Of a stretch of 64,000 bases of DNA, positions 20,260 through 36,154 are shown piece after piece; within the stretch, counting starts at the first letter, position 1; every line of letters begins with the position of its first letter. A program made the translations under genes and the position numbers. Below the pieces are notes generated by a model. That model did not search any database, was not told where the DNA came from, and saw only the letters and a list, made by a program, of their open reading frames with translations. Source of the DNA: Polytrichum commune (lineage: Eukaryota; Streptophyta; Polytrichopsida; Polytrichales; Polytrichaceae); NCBI GenBank assembly GCA_950295325.1, contig OX485805.1:30119501-30183500 (forward strand), in the 5' to 3' direction.

Positions 20260-20619
20260 ACAGTGGTGCAGGGAAACTAACCCCTCTCGGGTGGGCACTA
20301 TAATAACTAGGGCCATGGAAACTTAGTGACTGGAGGATTTTTGTATAGGTGTTGTTAATGTGGTTGTGATGTTTGTAAGGGTACGTTTTTAAATTTTTTA
20401 AATTTTTTTATTGTGTGGTGGTCACCGAGTGGGTTACTCAGTGGATCTTCAAATATGGGGGTTAATAACACCGGTTTAGTGGTTTGGGTTCCATTCTTGA
20501 TGGCCTCTTACGAGCATTGTATTGTGACGTAAGTGACTTGGCATATGCTATGTGAGTTTACTTGGTGGAACATATCAGCCCTACCATGGGTTGTAACAAT
20601 TCTTTAGCTCTCTTTGGCA

Positions 20620-23480
20620 TTTATTATTTTCTTTTCATCTTAAATATTAATTATTTCTATTTCTATTTTTGTGGGTATTTGGGGTTGTTATGAGGGTTGT
20701 GTGTCTGTTGGTAGTGGTTCATTGTTTTATATTCTCCTTTTGTGTAGGATTATGAACATGGCATATTGTATGGCAATGACGTTGATTTCCTCAAATGTGT
20801 GTTTGATGCTTATTTTGGGAATTTTAAACATTGTTTCAATATTTTTCATAGAAGGGGTGTGTGTGTGGCTGCCCTAGCACCAACCGTGATGACTATTAGT
20901 GGGTCTACCTTCCATCCTCTATTGATAATATTGTCTATTAGTGGTTCATATTTTATGTTTTTCTAATTATGGTATCATATGGTATTCTGTCATTACAGTA
21001 TGTGAATTCCATGAATTGTATTATTAGGTTCTCATTCGATTCTGTTGGTGATGGGGATTGGTATGGTAGTCCTTTCACGCATAAGATGTCCGGTTTGAAT
21101 ATGGCATTGCAATGACATCTTTGTTGACCATATGTGCAAGGTAGTAGCCATGGGGGGACTGTGTTTTCTAGTGGGTTATTATTGAATGTGCATGCATTCA
21201 TGAAAATATAACATCTTGACTTTTTTTATGCCACTATAATTTTTCTTAATTCCCATATTGCCTTATTATGCCTTTTAGTTCGGAGGGCATGTGTGTGGTG
21301 TTGTTTGCACTTTAGAAGTACGTGTAGTCATGTGTCAGGGTCTGGAGAGTTACATATGGGGCATGTGATTGACGGGAAGGCTGACCTGTTGAAGAACAAA
21401 TGTTTATTGGCGTTCCCCATATATTGGCCATGTCTTAGTTTTAGAAGGCATATTTTTTGGGAGTCCGTTATATTTTTGTTTGTTCATAATTTATTTGATA
21501 ATTCATTATCTATTTTCACTATCCACTTATCTATGTTGGGATATAGTATGAGAATTAATTCTACATTTATATTCTTATCATGTTTCGTGAGATGTTTTTC
21601 AAGGAATCTAATAGGTCCTTTGTTTGGGGTTGTTCCCATTGACGACCAATCGCCTCTTTGGTAGTAGTACTTATGAAGTTGAGTGGGCAAATTCATGTGG
21701 TTGTGAGGCGTTGAGGTGTTCTTTTGACGTGCCTTCTTTAGCAAGTATGTTGGCTTCCTCATTCCCCGTGATGTTTGCATGTGTTCTTACTTTATATAGT
21801 GTTGTGGGTTGGGTTCTTTGTAAAAGTAAGTTAACTATTACTTCTAAATTAGTTTTATGTGGGTGGTTGTTATGTAGTGTGGGGTGTTTTATTTGGTTTT
21901 GTTATTACATGTAGGCCATTGAGGCAGTCTGTGAAGATATGTGCGGGTTTATTTGGGAAGTCTTTATTTAGTATTGTAAGGGCGTGGTGTATAGCCATTA
22001 ATTATGCTCTGAAAATGTCTTGTAGGCCTGGTAGTTGTATTGCAAGTTTGATATTTTTTCTTGGTTATATATGCCGTAACCAACTTCTTCCCATGGCCAA
22101 ATATCTCCTATTTTTTTGGAGGGTTGAAGGATTTGTCTGTGTAGAAGCAATATTCGGGAGAGAATTTGTGTGGTTGTAGGGTTTATGTTAAGGTTATTAC
22201 ATATATTTTTTATTGTGTTAATTTGTTCTATGGTACCGATATTGTTATGTCAGTGGTGTATGCAAAGGATTCTAATAGCAAGTGGTTCTATACGTGGCTC
22301 GCTGAGTTCTAGAGGTTTAGTTGGTTCCTCGTATTTCGTGGTATCTACTAGTATATGAGTGATTACATGTGTGTATGGGAGGGGGCCTATATATGGGGTG
22401 AGATTTTGAAACCATTTAAAATATGGGATGGTGAGTATTGTGATGGTGTCTGGGTCATGTTTAGGTACTAACCTAGCCCAATGAATGGCTATTTGGGCTT
22501 CGTTTTCATTGTGGGGGTGAGCATAACCTATTCCTTGCCATTTGTGTGAGAATGCAGTACCAAGAGATCCGAAAATTTTATCTTTGGGGAATGGCGAGAA
22601 GTTTGTTAGTTGAGTGGAGCATGTAACCGGTGAGGAGAAGTAGGAATGGGTAATATTAAAAGAATATTGTGATGTAGTCTAATAGTACATTGGGTAGGGC
22701 ATGGTGTGAGTTTTTGAGTAGGTCATTTTTGGGGAATCTATATTTATATCTTTGATATAGCCAATTTATTTATATTTCAAATGTTTGGGTGGGGGTTATT
22801 AGGTCGTGTAGTTGGTGTAGTATTTGGTTGTATTGGGTCCAAAGCCATGCAAGTCTATCATAAGGAATGGTTATAAGATGTTTGCATGTTTCATCATATA
22901 TGTGGGTGATGTCATCTTGTACTTGAATTTTGTTTATGTTAGTATTGATATTTTTTTCAAGGTTGCATTCGTGTGTTGAATTATTTTTTACGAGGGGGAT
23001 GTTCAAGGGCGGGGATATGTGCCTTGGGTGTTTGTTTTGGGTAGAAAAATCATTTTCTCGTATGATTATTTCATATAGTGTATGTTGTTTCTTGGTAAAG
23101 TATGTGAGTATTATATTTGTATTATGTTGTATGACTCTTGGGGTATTATAGGGAAACAATTCTCTTTGTGGGAGTTTTGTGTTATAAGTTGTACCATTGG
23201 GTAGTATCCATTGGCATAGGTTTGTGTAATTTTTTTTTTATAATTTTATGTTTGTCTTTGATTGGTATCATATAATGGTCTATGATTGAGTGTATAGGGT
23301 ATTTTATTGGGTTGTTTATTATGTGTGTTGGTGTGGGCGGGTGTATTAGATGTGTTAGGGTTGGTGGGTGTGTGTGGGTATCACTATTTAGAGGTTTTGC
23401 CCAAGACTGCAACCATAGGTAGGATAGTAACCATGGGTTATAGGAGGCAATCAAGTCCAATGCATGGAGTTTGACCATAA
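20620..23480 (-). pseudogene. LINE-like element with R2-type C-terminus (copy B, most complete)
   Basis: Read on the minus strand with several frameshifts and stops, in order: an N-terminal part (23478-22770, with YDRLAWLWTQYNQI); a methyltransferase-like block (22580-22200: FGSLGTAF, KWQGIGYAHP, ITILTIPYFKW); RNase H (22085-21700: LMAIHHAL, IFTDCLNGL, KVRTHANITGNEEANILA); a CCHC finger (21363-21307, C-x2-C-x9-H-x4-C, with a TGA where Trp is expected); an R-H-N motif (about 21275); and a restriction-endonuclease-like end (KPDILCV near 21090, IQFMEFTYCND near 21010, then KY and a GWKVDPLIVITVGARAATH-type tail to about 20720). A T-rich stretch at 20620-20670 would be the 3' A-rich tail. I recognise no reverse transcriptase in what remains. 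Confidence 0.6.
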
Positions 23481-23509
23481 ACTAAGGAAAGCATGCCTAA
23501 TTTGTTCAC

Positions 23510-23700
23510 GTAAAACAGACACTCATATTTGAGTGGTATGTCGTTAGGTGTCAAGAATAAATACCAAAAAGACATGTGTTTAAATAAGATTGGACTATGT
23601 GTTCAAAGTGTGTTAATCATTCTAGGTTTAATACTTAGCGTATTTAGAGGATCTTAACCATTTAGTGAGCACGAGAATCTTCACTTTGACAATCTTGCAT
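23510..23700 (-). mobile_element. MITE, TA-target family (partial, reverse orientation)
   Basis: Contains reverse-oriented family landmarks: CATATTTGAGTGGTATG, AAAAAGACATGTGTTTAAA, GATTGGACTATGTG and ATCTTCACTTTGACAAT. The far end is missing. It lies just upstream of copy B. Confidence 0.6.
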
Positions 23701-24965
23701 CACTGAGAGATTATTTTACATCACTGAAAATCTACAAATCTATCATGATGATATACTTGCATACTTGAACCGACTTAGGAGAATTGTCTAGGGCTCATAT
23801 GTTGGTAGTACCTCCATAGGACTCTTGTCTAGGATAAAGATCTCAATCTCTTTCAACACCTTTAAGTTTAATGCACAAGCCTCTCTCTAACTATCTCATC
23901 TATGCTCATGTGGTGGTTGTCCCTAGTGCATTCTCATATTTTCTGGTGAATTAACTTACGCCACTACAAGCATATGAAACTCGTGCAACTCGTTTATGTT
24001 GGTGAAATTTCCTGCAAATCTACTACACAGATAGAATTTTAGGTTTTTTAGTGACAGGAGACAATTTTCAATGACACAAGACAAGTTCCCTAAGTCTCAT
24101 ATGCTTGTAGTGATTTCTCTTCTAATACCATACTTACCAGTATTCTAAATCGTTGAATTCTCACTAGGCACAGACATGCACTCTGATACCATGAGAATTG
24201 ATAATGATGGAGAGTTAGTCTTCTCAATGTGAGGCGCCAAGCTAGTCCGAAGTTGAAATCTACGTTGATTTCTACCTAACTTAGCCAATATATTGACCTG
24301 ACTTAAAACTATATCATCTATATTGTGAATGCACAGAGTCACAAATCAACCATAACTTGAAGGGCCTCGAAAACACTGTCAGATAAAGTTTACAATCCAA
24401 AAAAAGTAAAATATTAGAAACAATACTGCAGGGTGCACTTGAAAGCATTAACGGAACTCAGACCCATTCAGTTTATAGGTAGGCAGGGTTAAGACATGTC
24501 AAGAAAAGCCATCAATAGACAACCCACACAATTGGGAGTGCTGAAATGCAATATGGTAAGGTATACAGTGCTCAGTCAATTTAAGTGCTGAGTGTATATA
24601 TAATTATTAGATCGATGAAGTTTTGAGATGTTCCTTGTTAGCAATAGAAAGGGGATTCGAACACATCAAATATTTGAATCCCACATGCAAAAGGTAACAT
24701 GGATTCAAATTAGTTTTATCCAAGACCCCAAAACCCACAATGGGTATATGTTTTTCCCAGTGAGTAGTTCCAACTTTGTAAAGTGGACATAGAAAGAAAT
24801 CAAGATGCGCAAATCAGTGTGAAATACTTAACAAAATTTAATAAGAGAATTTATGGCCACCTTTACAAGGGGTAAAAGTTTTGTCCTTTGCTTGTATGTC
24901 CTCGTGTAGAGAGAACAAGAAGGTGAAAAAATGTTTCTGGACATATATCAGTCAGTATGGATGAT
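23701..24965. other. no gene recognised
   Basis: This is the flank between the MITE and the malate dehydrogenase stop at 24966. It should hold that gene's 3' UTR on the minus strand. I see no other exon. Confidence 0.35.
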
Positions 24966-29938
<4,973 letters not shown>

Positions 29939-30286
29939 GGTGGAAGATTGGCGATGGAGGCACGAAAAAGATGTCGAGGCAGACCGAAGATGGTGAAGTT
30001 TGCGTGAGAGACGATGATGAAGCACGACTGGAAGGCAGGAATACAAGGGAAGGCGAGGAGAGCATTAGGAAGGAAAGGGAAAGTAAAGCGGGTCCGGTGG
30101 GAGATCGCGGGTCGGGTCGGGTGTGACGTGAACCAGCGGGGCCCATGGACCCGGCCTGCCGACGGCGAACGGTGCCGGGGATGAGGGGTCACATGTTCGA
30201 ACGGCAGGTAGGTTATGTTATAATAGGACGCTCTCATGGTCCACCCTACCAATATAGTCCTTCACTCACCAAACCATAAAGCCTAA
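29939..30286. promoter_or_regulatory. presumed promoter and 5' leader of malate dehydrogenase
   Basis: A comparatively GC-rich stretch immediately upstream of the malate dehydrogenase ATG on the minus strand. No distinct core element was identified. It ends at the target site of a Harbinger-like foldback. Confidence 0.35.
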
Positions 30287-30648
30287 GGGTCGGTTCACAC
30301 TATGCCCAAGTCGAGAGGAGAAGCATCACTTTTCTAGACCAAACTATGTCGAGAGGAGAAGCCTTTGGGTTGAAAAAGTATATTAAAATAATCCACGGCT
30401 AAAAATGTTCGGCCTCTCGACGGAAGTTTGGGTCGAGCATTTTGCTCGACCCAAACTTGGCTCGAGAGGCCGAACTCTTGGCGCCATATCTTCCTAAAAG
30501 TGCTACCACCTAGGCTCTTTTGGAGGCGACGTCCTTTGGACTTCGGCCTCTAGTGTGAAGGCCGAGAGGACAGACTTTGGACATTTCTGCATTTTCATTG
30601 GTCGAAACGCTTCTCCTCTCGAAGTTTGGCCATAGTGTGAACCGGCCC
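30287..30648. mobile_element. Harbinger-like foldback MITE
   Basis: A 362-bp element with terminal inverted repeats GGGTCGGTTCACACTATG and CATAGTGTGAACCGGCCC, flanked by TAA on both sides (30284-30286 and 30649-30651). The inside contains further self-complementary blocks built on TCGAGAGG/CCTCTCGA and GTTTGGGTCGAGC/GCTCGACCCAAAC. A 3-bp TWA target site and GGG-starting termini fit the PIF/Harbinger superfamily. It has no coding capacity. Confidence 0.8.
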
Positions 30649-31138
30649 TAATTACCGTTCTCCCTCTTTAGCACGGCTAATTTTTCACAAAGTTTTTGCC
30701 CGTCCACGTCCAAAAACCTTAAATTGAAAGGCGAAAAAATTGCAACCCGTCCCAAAACCGGTTTAGAAATGAAAATACCCGCCTCGCAATACGTATAAAT
30801 AAGTCTCTTACAATGTTGGTAAAAAATTATTTTAAAAAAAACCAAAAAAACCAAAAGTTGTTGACATGTGACTGTTTGCACTTGGAAACAATAGGATCTT
30901 CACAAATTATGCCTTCAATGCCCGTTAGTTATTTGCCTTTTGCTGTCGATTCTCATCTTTCCAGTACACCCCATTCTAATTTCCTCTGCCACCATCATTT
31001 CTTTTTATTTCTTGTCCTTCAATCTCCCATTTCTTTCCCCACACTCTATCCTCAAGGTGTTTCCATCACCCGTTATCGCCTGTCCGTCACCACCCGCATT
31101 CCCTTCACAAGAGGGGTTTTTCTAAACAAAACCTAATC

Positions 31139-31291
31139 AAGAGTCATCTACGTGCTAGTTTGAAGTTAGAGACTTTAGATGCTTTGATGCACATTTCATG
31201 TGCAAATATTCCAATTGAAAACATCAATTGGAATGCAGTGATGCTTGTTTGGAGAAACATGAAGGGTAGGAGAATTCATCCACTTCTTTGA
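31139..31291 (+). pseudogene. hAT transposase-like relic (C-terminal dimerisation segment)
   Basis: A 50-codon open stretch ending in TGA, beginning KSHLRASLKLETLDALMHIS and continuing ANIPIENINWNAVMLVW. The pattern SLK-x-ETLDALM-x-IS followed by an aspartate/asparagine-rich segment and a tryptophan resembles the C-terminal part of plant hAT-type proteins. Nothing else of a transposase was found around it, so it is a remnant if correctly named. Confidence 0.4.
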
Positions 31292-31725
31292 AGGGTGAGT
31301 AGCTTTTTATTTTTAAATTTTTGAACATGTTTATATATACTAATTCTTCTTCGATTGCTAAGTTTACCTTCAATTATAATCTTTGACATTATGTTAAAAA
31401 GGTTATAAATTTTGTGGTTGATGAATTAATGTATGCAGGTGTATCAAGCACTTCAAGATGGATATTTCGATTGGGTATTAGTGGTTTGATTGCATTATGC
31501 TTATATTCACATGTCATATATGACATAATGTAACTGATATTTGTACCAATTATATTGGTTGGAAAAAATTATCAAAAAAAATTTATTTTTAAAACCCATC
31601 CGAAGTGAATTTGACACATCCAAAAACCGGTTCATTTTCTAAGAACCCGTCCACTGGAAAGGTTTTTTTAATGAACATGTCCCTGGACATGTTGGGGACC
31701 TTCTGAAAAATCACCACTGCTCTTT

Positions 31726-32470
31726 AGTATGACACGTTTGGGATACACAAAAAATTCGTATTATCGAGGTGTCATCTTCTCATTAATATGACAAATGGCG
31801 TAAAGTTGTCGTATTATTGATGGAATACAAAAACATAGGTAATATGAGCTTAAAATTATATACAACAATATAGATGGTATGAAATAATAACTTATAACTC
31901 CAAACAAATACAAATATTCTCAAGAACTCTTGAAATAGCAGTCCAAAGATCTCTGGTGTTGCCTACCCAAGTTAGCAACCGTCGTCTTATGCAAGTTCCC
32001 TATTAACTTTTGAAAACTAATAATTTCATTAACACCAAAATATAAAGAGTTCTCTAATAAGAAACTAGACAACAATGATGCATGGCGATTAACATCAAGA
32101 TACTGGTGATACTATATCACCCGTGTACAAGGTAACATACTAGGTAGGAGGCCACTCTAACCCTAACCATGTCCATTCTACATTAGTAACCCTAATTAAC
32201 ATTGAGTTCTCAATGATAAGTGAAGTTCCCAAGTAGTTCCTACGTGAAAATGGATGTATTTTAGATGTGCGTAACATAGATGAAAGGAATTTTAGCATTA
32301 ACTACCTCTTTAATATGACAAAACGGTGATTCTAAATGTCGCATTATCAAGTGTCGTAGTCGTATAAAAGAGGGAGTTTTGAACCAAAAAGTTTGGTCGT
32401 GCAAAAATGTGTCATAATATCAAGGTTGTCGTATAAACGAGTGTCATATTAAGAAGGTTAGATTGTACTA
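31726..32470. mobile_element. probable non-autonomous DNA element
   Basis: Repeated short text such as TATGACA, GTCGTATTAT, TTCGTATTATCGAGGTGTC and GTCATATTAAGAAGG recurs in both orientations. It is reminiscent of plant Tc1/pogo-like MITEs. I could not pair exact ends. Confidence 0.3.
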
Positions 32471-32472
32471 TA

Positions 32473-33325
32473 TATCCGCCCTTGATATATGATACCCTAA
32501 TAAGTGTTAAAATTGCATATGCGTTAAGGAAAACTGCACCCTACAAATTAATCCAAAAATACATTAGTAAGTGTTAATTGTTAATGTTAAGAGAATTTAT
32601 AAAAGCATGTTACCATGGTCAATGAATTCACCTCAATAAGTGTGAATTGGATGAAAGAGAAGCTACGAAATTTTATTACTTGGATGAAAATTAATAGAAA
32701 CCCTCATCCTAAACCCTAAACTCTAAACCCTACTACCTTACCGGAACAATTGGTATTGGTATATGCAAAGAGTGAAACTAGACCCACTGTGAATGCACAC
32801 AAGCTCATCAATTATGAATCGGAACTTCATCTAAACGATCCTTACATACCTACTAAAGAGGAAAATTATAAATATGCTTGATGAAAGAAATGATGCAACT
32901 AACAATGAACCCATTGAAGAAGTTGACAATGTGCCAATTGGTGATGTGGTGGTAGATAGAGTAGGATTCAAGGATGTTGAAAGTGCATTAATGACCTTGA
33001 ATCAATTCTTGGTGCAAAGACTTGTTGATGTTACATTTCTCATCCAAAGCATTCGAGCACTAATGAAGGAAGTAAGATATTGGTGTGCACAATAATCTCA
33101 TCAGACTACTTTAGATTTGTTCTTTTATTGCGCTTAGATGTACGATGACATTCATATATTACGTATTGTCATCCTTTATCTATATAAGGGTTAACGTTTT
33201 TCACTCCAAAGTCACATAAGTGTTATTCATGTAAGTGTTACAAATTGTCTAGTATGCGACCCCTGATAAATGTTAAAGTGTTACCAAAAAATTCCTTGCT
33301 CCAAAGTGTATATCAAGGGTGGACT
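32473..33325. mobile_element. candidate element with 14-bp inverted termini and a short open frame
   Basis: CCGCCCTTGATATAT near 32477 is matched in inverted orientation by TATATCAAGGGTGG near 33310. Between them a 73-aa plus-strand frame (32874-33095) encodes an acidic then hydrophobic peptide (IEEVDNVPIGDVVVD, then VESALMTLNQFLVQRLVDV). It weakly recalls the C-terminal tails of pogo/Tigger-type transposases. The family call is a guess. Confidence 0.3.
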
Positions 33326-33362
33326 TTACCAACAAATCAATGTATTTTCTTAAGTTTGTTGA

Positions 33363-33740
33363 AGGTAGGTGTGCCTAATGCAATTGCTTCTCTTGATCAA
33401 ACACCCATATTTTAGTGATATTGTATGTGGTTAGGTGTGGCTCCAAGAATAGATGCTAAAAAGACATGTGTTTAAAAGAGATTAACTATGTGCTCCTAAT
33501 AAAATAATTGTTTTAGGTTCAACATCCAACATGATTGGGGAGACCTATATGACCATTTATGAGCATGAGAATCTTCACATGGATAATGAATGAGATATTC
33601 ATATGGGCTCCAAAATTTATTAGGGAAAGTGGTACGGCCTCGATTTGGATTTGCTAACCATATCTCATTAATTGCATGTTTCATATCCTAGAAGGAGTGG
33701 ACTAGTTGGAAAAGGTAACCATTTAAGACCCATCTACCGT
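33363..33740 (-). mobile_element. MITE, TA-target family (reverse orientation)
   Basis: Begins AGGTAGGTGTGCC and ends AAGACCCATCTACC followed by GTA. It contains TGTGGTTAGGTGTGGCTCC, AAAAAGACATGTGTTTAAA, ATGATTGGGGAGACC, GAGATATTCATATGGGCTCC and CATATCCTAGAAGGAGTGG. Almost the whole element is preserved. Confidence 0.7.
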
Positions 33741-33784
33741 AAGGTAGTCATGCTTTATTTGGTTTTTGTTGTTGTTGTTTGCTA

Positions 33785-34030
33785 CCTTATATACTCATAT
33801 TGGGGAGGTTAAAATTTATCGTGCATCTCATTTTGGAGCTAATCATGAACTATTGTGAATTATTCAATTCCAATGACAATGAGTCATAAGAAAGCTAGAT
33901 ATGCCCCCCCCCCCCCCCCACAAACACACACACACAAATTATGTTGATGACTATTGAGCCTAGAACAGTGAACAAATATTGAGCTCGTAATCCAAAATCT
34001 TCTAAACACAAGTTGAATTTGCACTAATCA
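33785..34030 (+). mobile_element. MITE-family relative with a C16 run
   Basis: It shares TTTTGGAGCTAAT...GAATTATT...CCAATG, ATGACTATTGAGCCTAGAA and TTCTAAACACA with the copy at about 53.8 kb, and thus represents a subfamily. An uninterrupted run of 16 C lies at 33904-33919, followed by a short CA repeat. Confidence 0.5.
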
Positions 34031-34194
34031 TTCACCATTTACTTTTAGGTATGCGATCAAGGTAAGTGAATGCATAGGCATGATTGCACTTCTTTTTGTT
34101 AATTTTCATCTCACCCTCTTCCAATGATAGGTAGTCAACTCTCTTAACAATATCCCATGATGATCTTGAGAATGAGTGAGATTAATTTTATAGT

Positions 34195-34470
34195 GATGCC
34201 ACATCATTGGAAGATAGCTATATTTGAAAAAGGACATGAAAACATGTGTTCAAAGGAGATTGGACTAATTGCTCAAAATTCAGTATCCGTTCTAGGTTCA
34301 ATTATCAACATAATTAGGGAAACATATATGATCTTTTAATAAGATGAAAAATCTTCCGTAAATAAGGTATTCATATGAGCTCCAAAATACGGCCATGAGC
34401 ACGAATTGGATTTTCTTATCATTTGCATTAATTGTGATGTTCATGTCCTCCAAGAAGTGCTTGCAAAGCT
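34195..34470 (-). mobile_element. MITE, TA-target family (partial)
   Basis: A reverse-oriented fragment with ACATGTGTTCAAAGGAGATT, TCTAGGTTCAATTATCAAC, GGTATTCATATGAGCTCC and CATGTCCTCCAAGAAGTG. Confidence 0.55.
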
Positions 34471-35619
34471 ATAAGATCTTGTTCATTCTTTCCTTCTCAA
34501 TGCATTTGTTGATTCATCCCTTGGTCTCATATAAATTGTGACGAAGTAAGTTCTAATCAGTTCCAAGATTACAACGTTCCCAAAAAGGAAATATAGAAGC
34601 ATGCAAAATTAATGAACCAACCAAAGAAAATAATAGACATCCAACTACTAGTTAATACAAGAACTATTTGACAACATTGGTTATCTAATGCTTTTGTAGT
34701 TTTAAGGGTTAAAATTGACCAAGAAATGTGCACATAAGCCAATATGCACCTATTCTTATGCCACTATACTTATCTCTGGTCCCAAACCCCTCATGCCCCT
34801 TGCTCTTGTTTTTTTACATTAATTTATTTCAAAAAAATATTAATCTCCACACTAACTATGGGGGAGGTGACTATCATAATTTTAGAAAACCATGTGAGAT
34901 AAAAAAAGGTCAATTTAATTTGTTTAGGGTAGAATATATAATTTTGTAAGATCTACCATAACATTGGAAATATGTCCCCTACATGACTATATGTAAAATA
35001 AGGTGGTGAATAATTCCTTCATTTTAGTCATTAGTAGAAAAAAATAAAAAATAAAAATGTAATAGACCTAGGATCTTACTTGTCTTGCTAGTAGTGTCCA
35101 ATATGCCAACCTTGTATTGATCACCCTTTTGTTACAACAACCACCCTTTCCGGATGATCGATGATGTGCTACAACATTTGGCAACCTCACCATGGTGGAC
35201 TTGGAGGATTGCGCATAATAATAAAATTAAGTTTAATTTTTTTCTACAAAAAAAAAATTTTTTTTTCAAAGAAAAATTTAGTAAAAAAATATAAGTTTAG
35301 CTAAAGGTGGATTATTTAGAGCAGGTGCTATGGATAATGGAGATGGAATAGTTGTTGGTTGGCTAGGTCATGTTGTTCTTAAAGATAAAGAAGGACATGA
35401 ACTTTTTGTTCGTCGTATGCCTACTTTCTTTTGCCTTGGAGGAAGACAAGGCGGAGTGGTTGGAGACTTCGAAGGTTGGCCCCCTCATGCCATCAACTAG
35501 TTTTAGGTATTCATCATCATTGGTGCTAAACCTCTCATAATTTATTAGTTTTATCATGACATTATAGAGGACGTTGAACATATATCTTGACAATATTGGA
35601 GGGTGCATAGTTGTATCCT

Positions 35620-36154
35620 TAGGGCCGCTTTACACTTAGAGGCCGGGCCAATTCGTTGTGTAAGAGGCTTGAAATCCTCATTTGTGATTGGTCAAAAGGC
35701 TCAAATCGGCCCCAACCCCTTTACATCTAGAGGCCGGGCCGATTTGGTGGTATGATTTTTTAAATTAAAAAATGTATGTTATGACACGGCCCAAGCTCGT
35801 TGAATTGGGTGCACCCAAAATGGAAGGCCAATTCTTGGCCTAGAGGCCAATGTCATATTCCACTAAAAAAATCTTCTTAAATAAAGTATAATTTTTTAAA
35901 GTGAACTAGATCCATTGGATTATGTGGAATCTAAAGGCTCTATCTTAGATTATGCTACATCCGTTGGATTAGGCTAATTTTTTTGAATAAGCTTGGCTTC
36001 TTGGCCCGAGGGCCTTTACATATGGGAAAATTGGCCCCCGGTATAATCTTATTATAATGTGTAGTAGAGGCCGGCCTCCAACCCAAAAAAGGCTGAAATT
36101 TTGTGCAATCGGCCTCAAGGGAAATTGGCCCGGCCTCTAGGTGTAAAGCGGCCC
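35620..36154. mobile_element. Harbinger-like foldback MITE (second family member)
   Basis: A 535-bp element with inverted termini GGGCCGCTTTACACTTAGAG and CTAGGTGTAAAGCGGCCC, continuing inward as GGCCGGGCCAATT on both sides. It is flanked by TTA (35617-35619 and 36155-36157). A second internal copy of the terminus lies near 35718. It is similar in style to the element at 30287-30648 but not the same sequence. Confidence 0.8.

Noticed and set aside
24650-24690. GATTCGAA text suggesting a tRNA or a second SINE
   Set aside because: No cloverleaf, A-box or flanking repeats were found around it.
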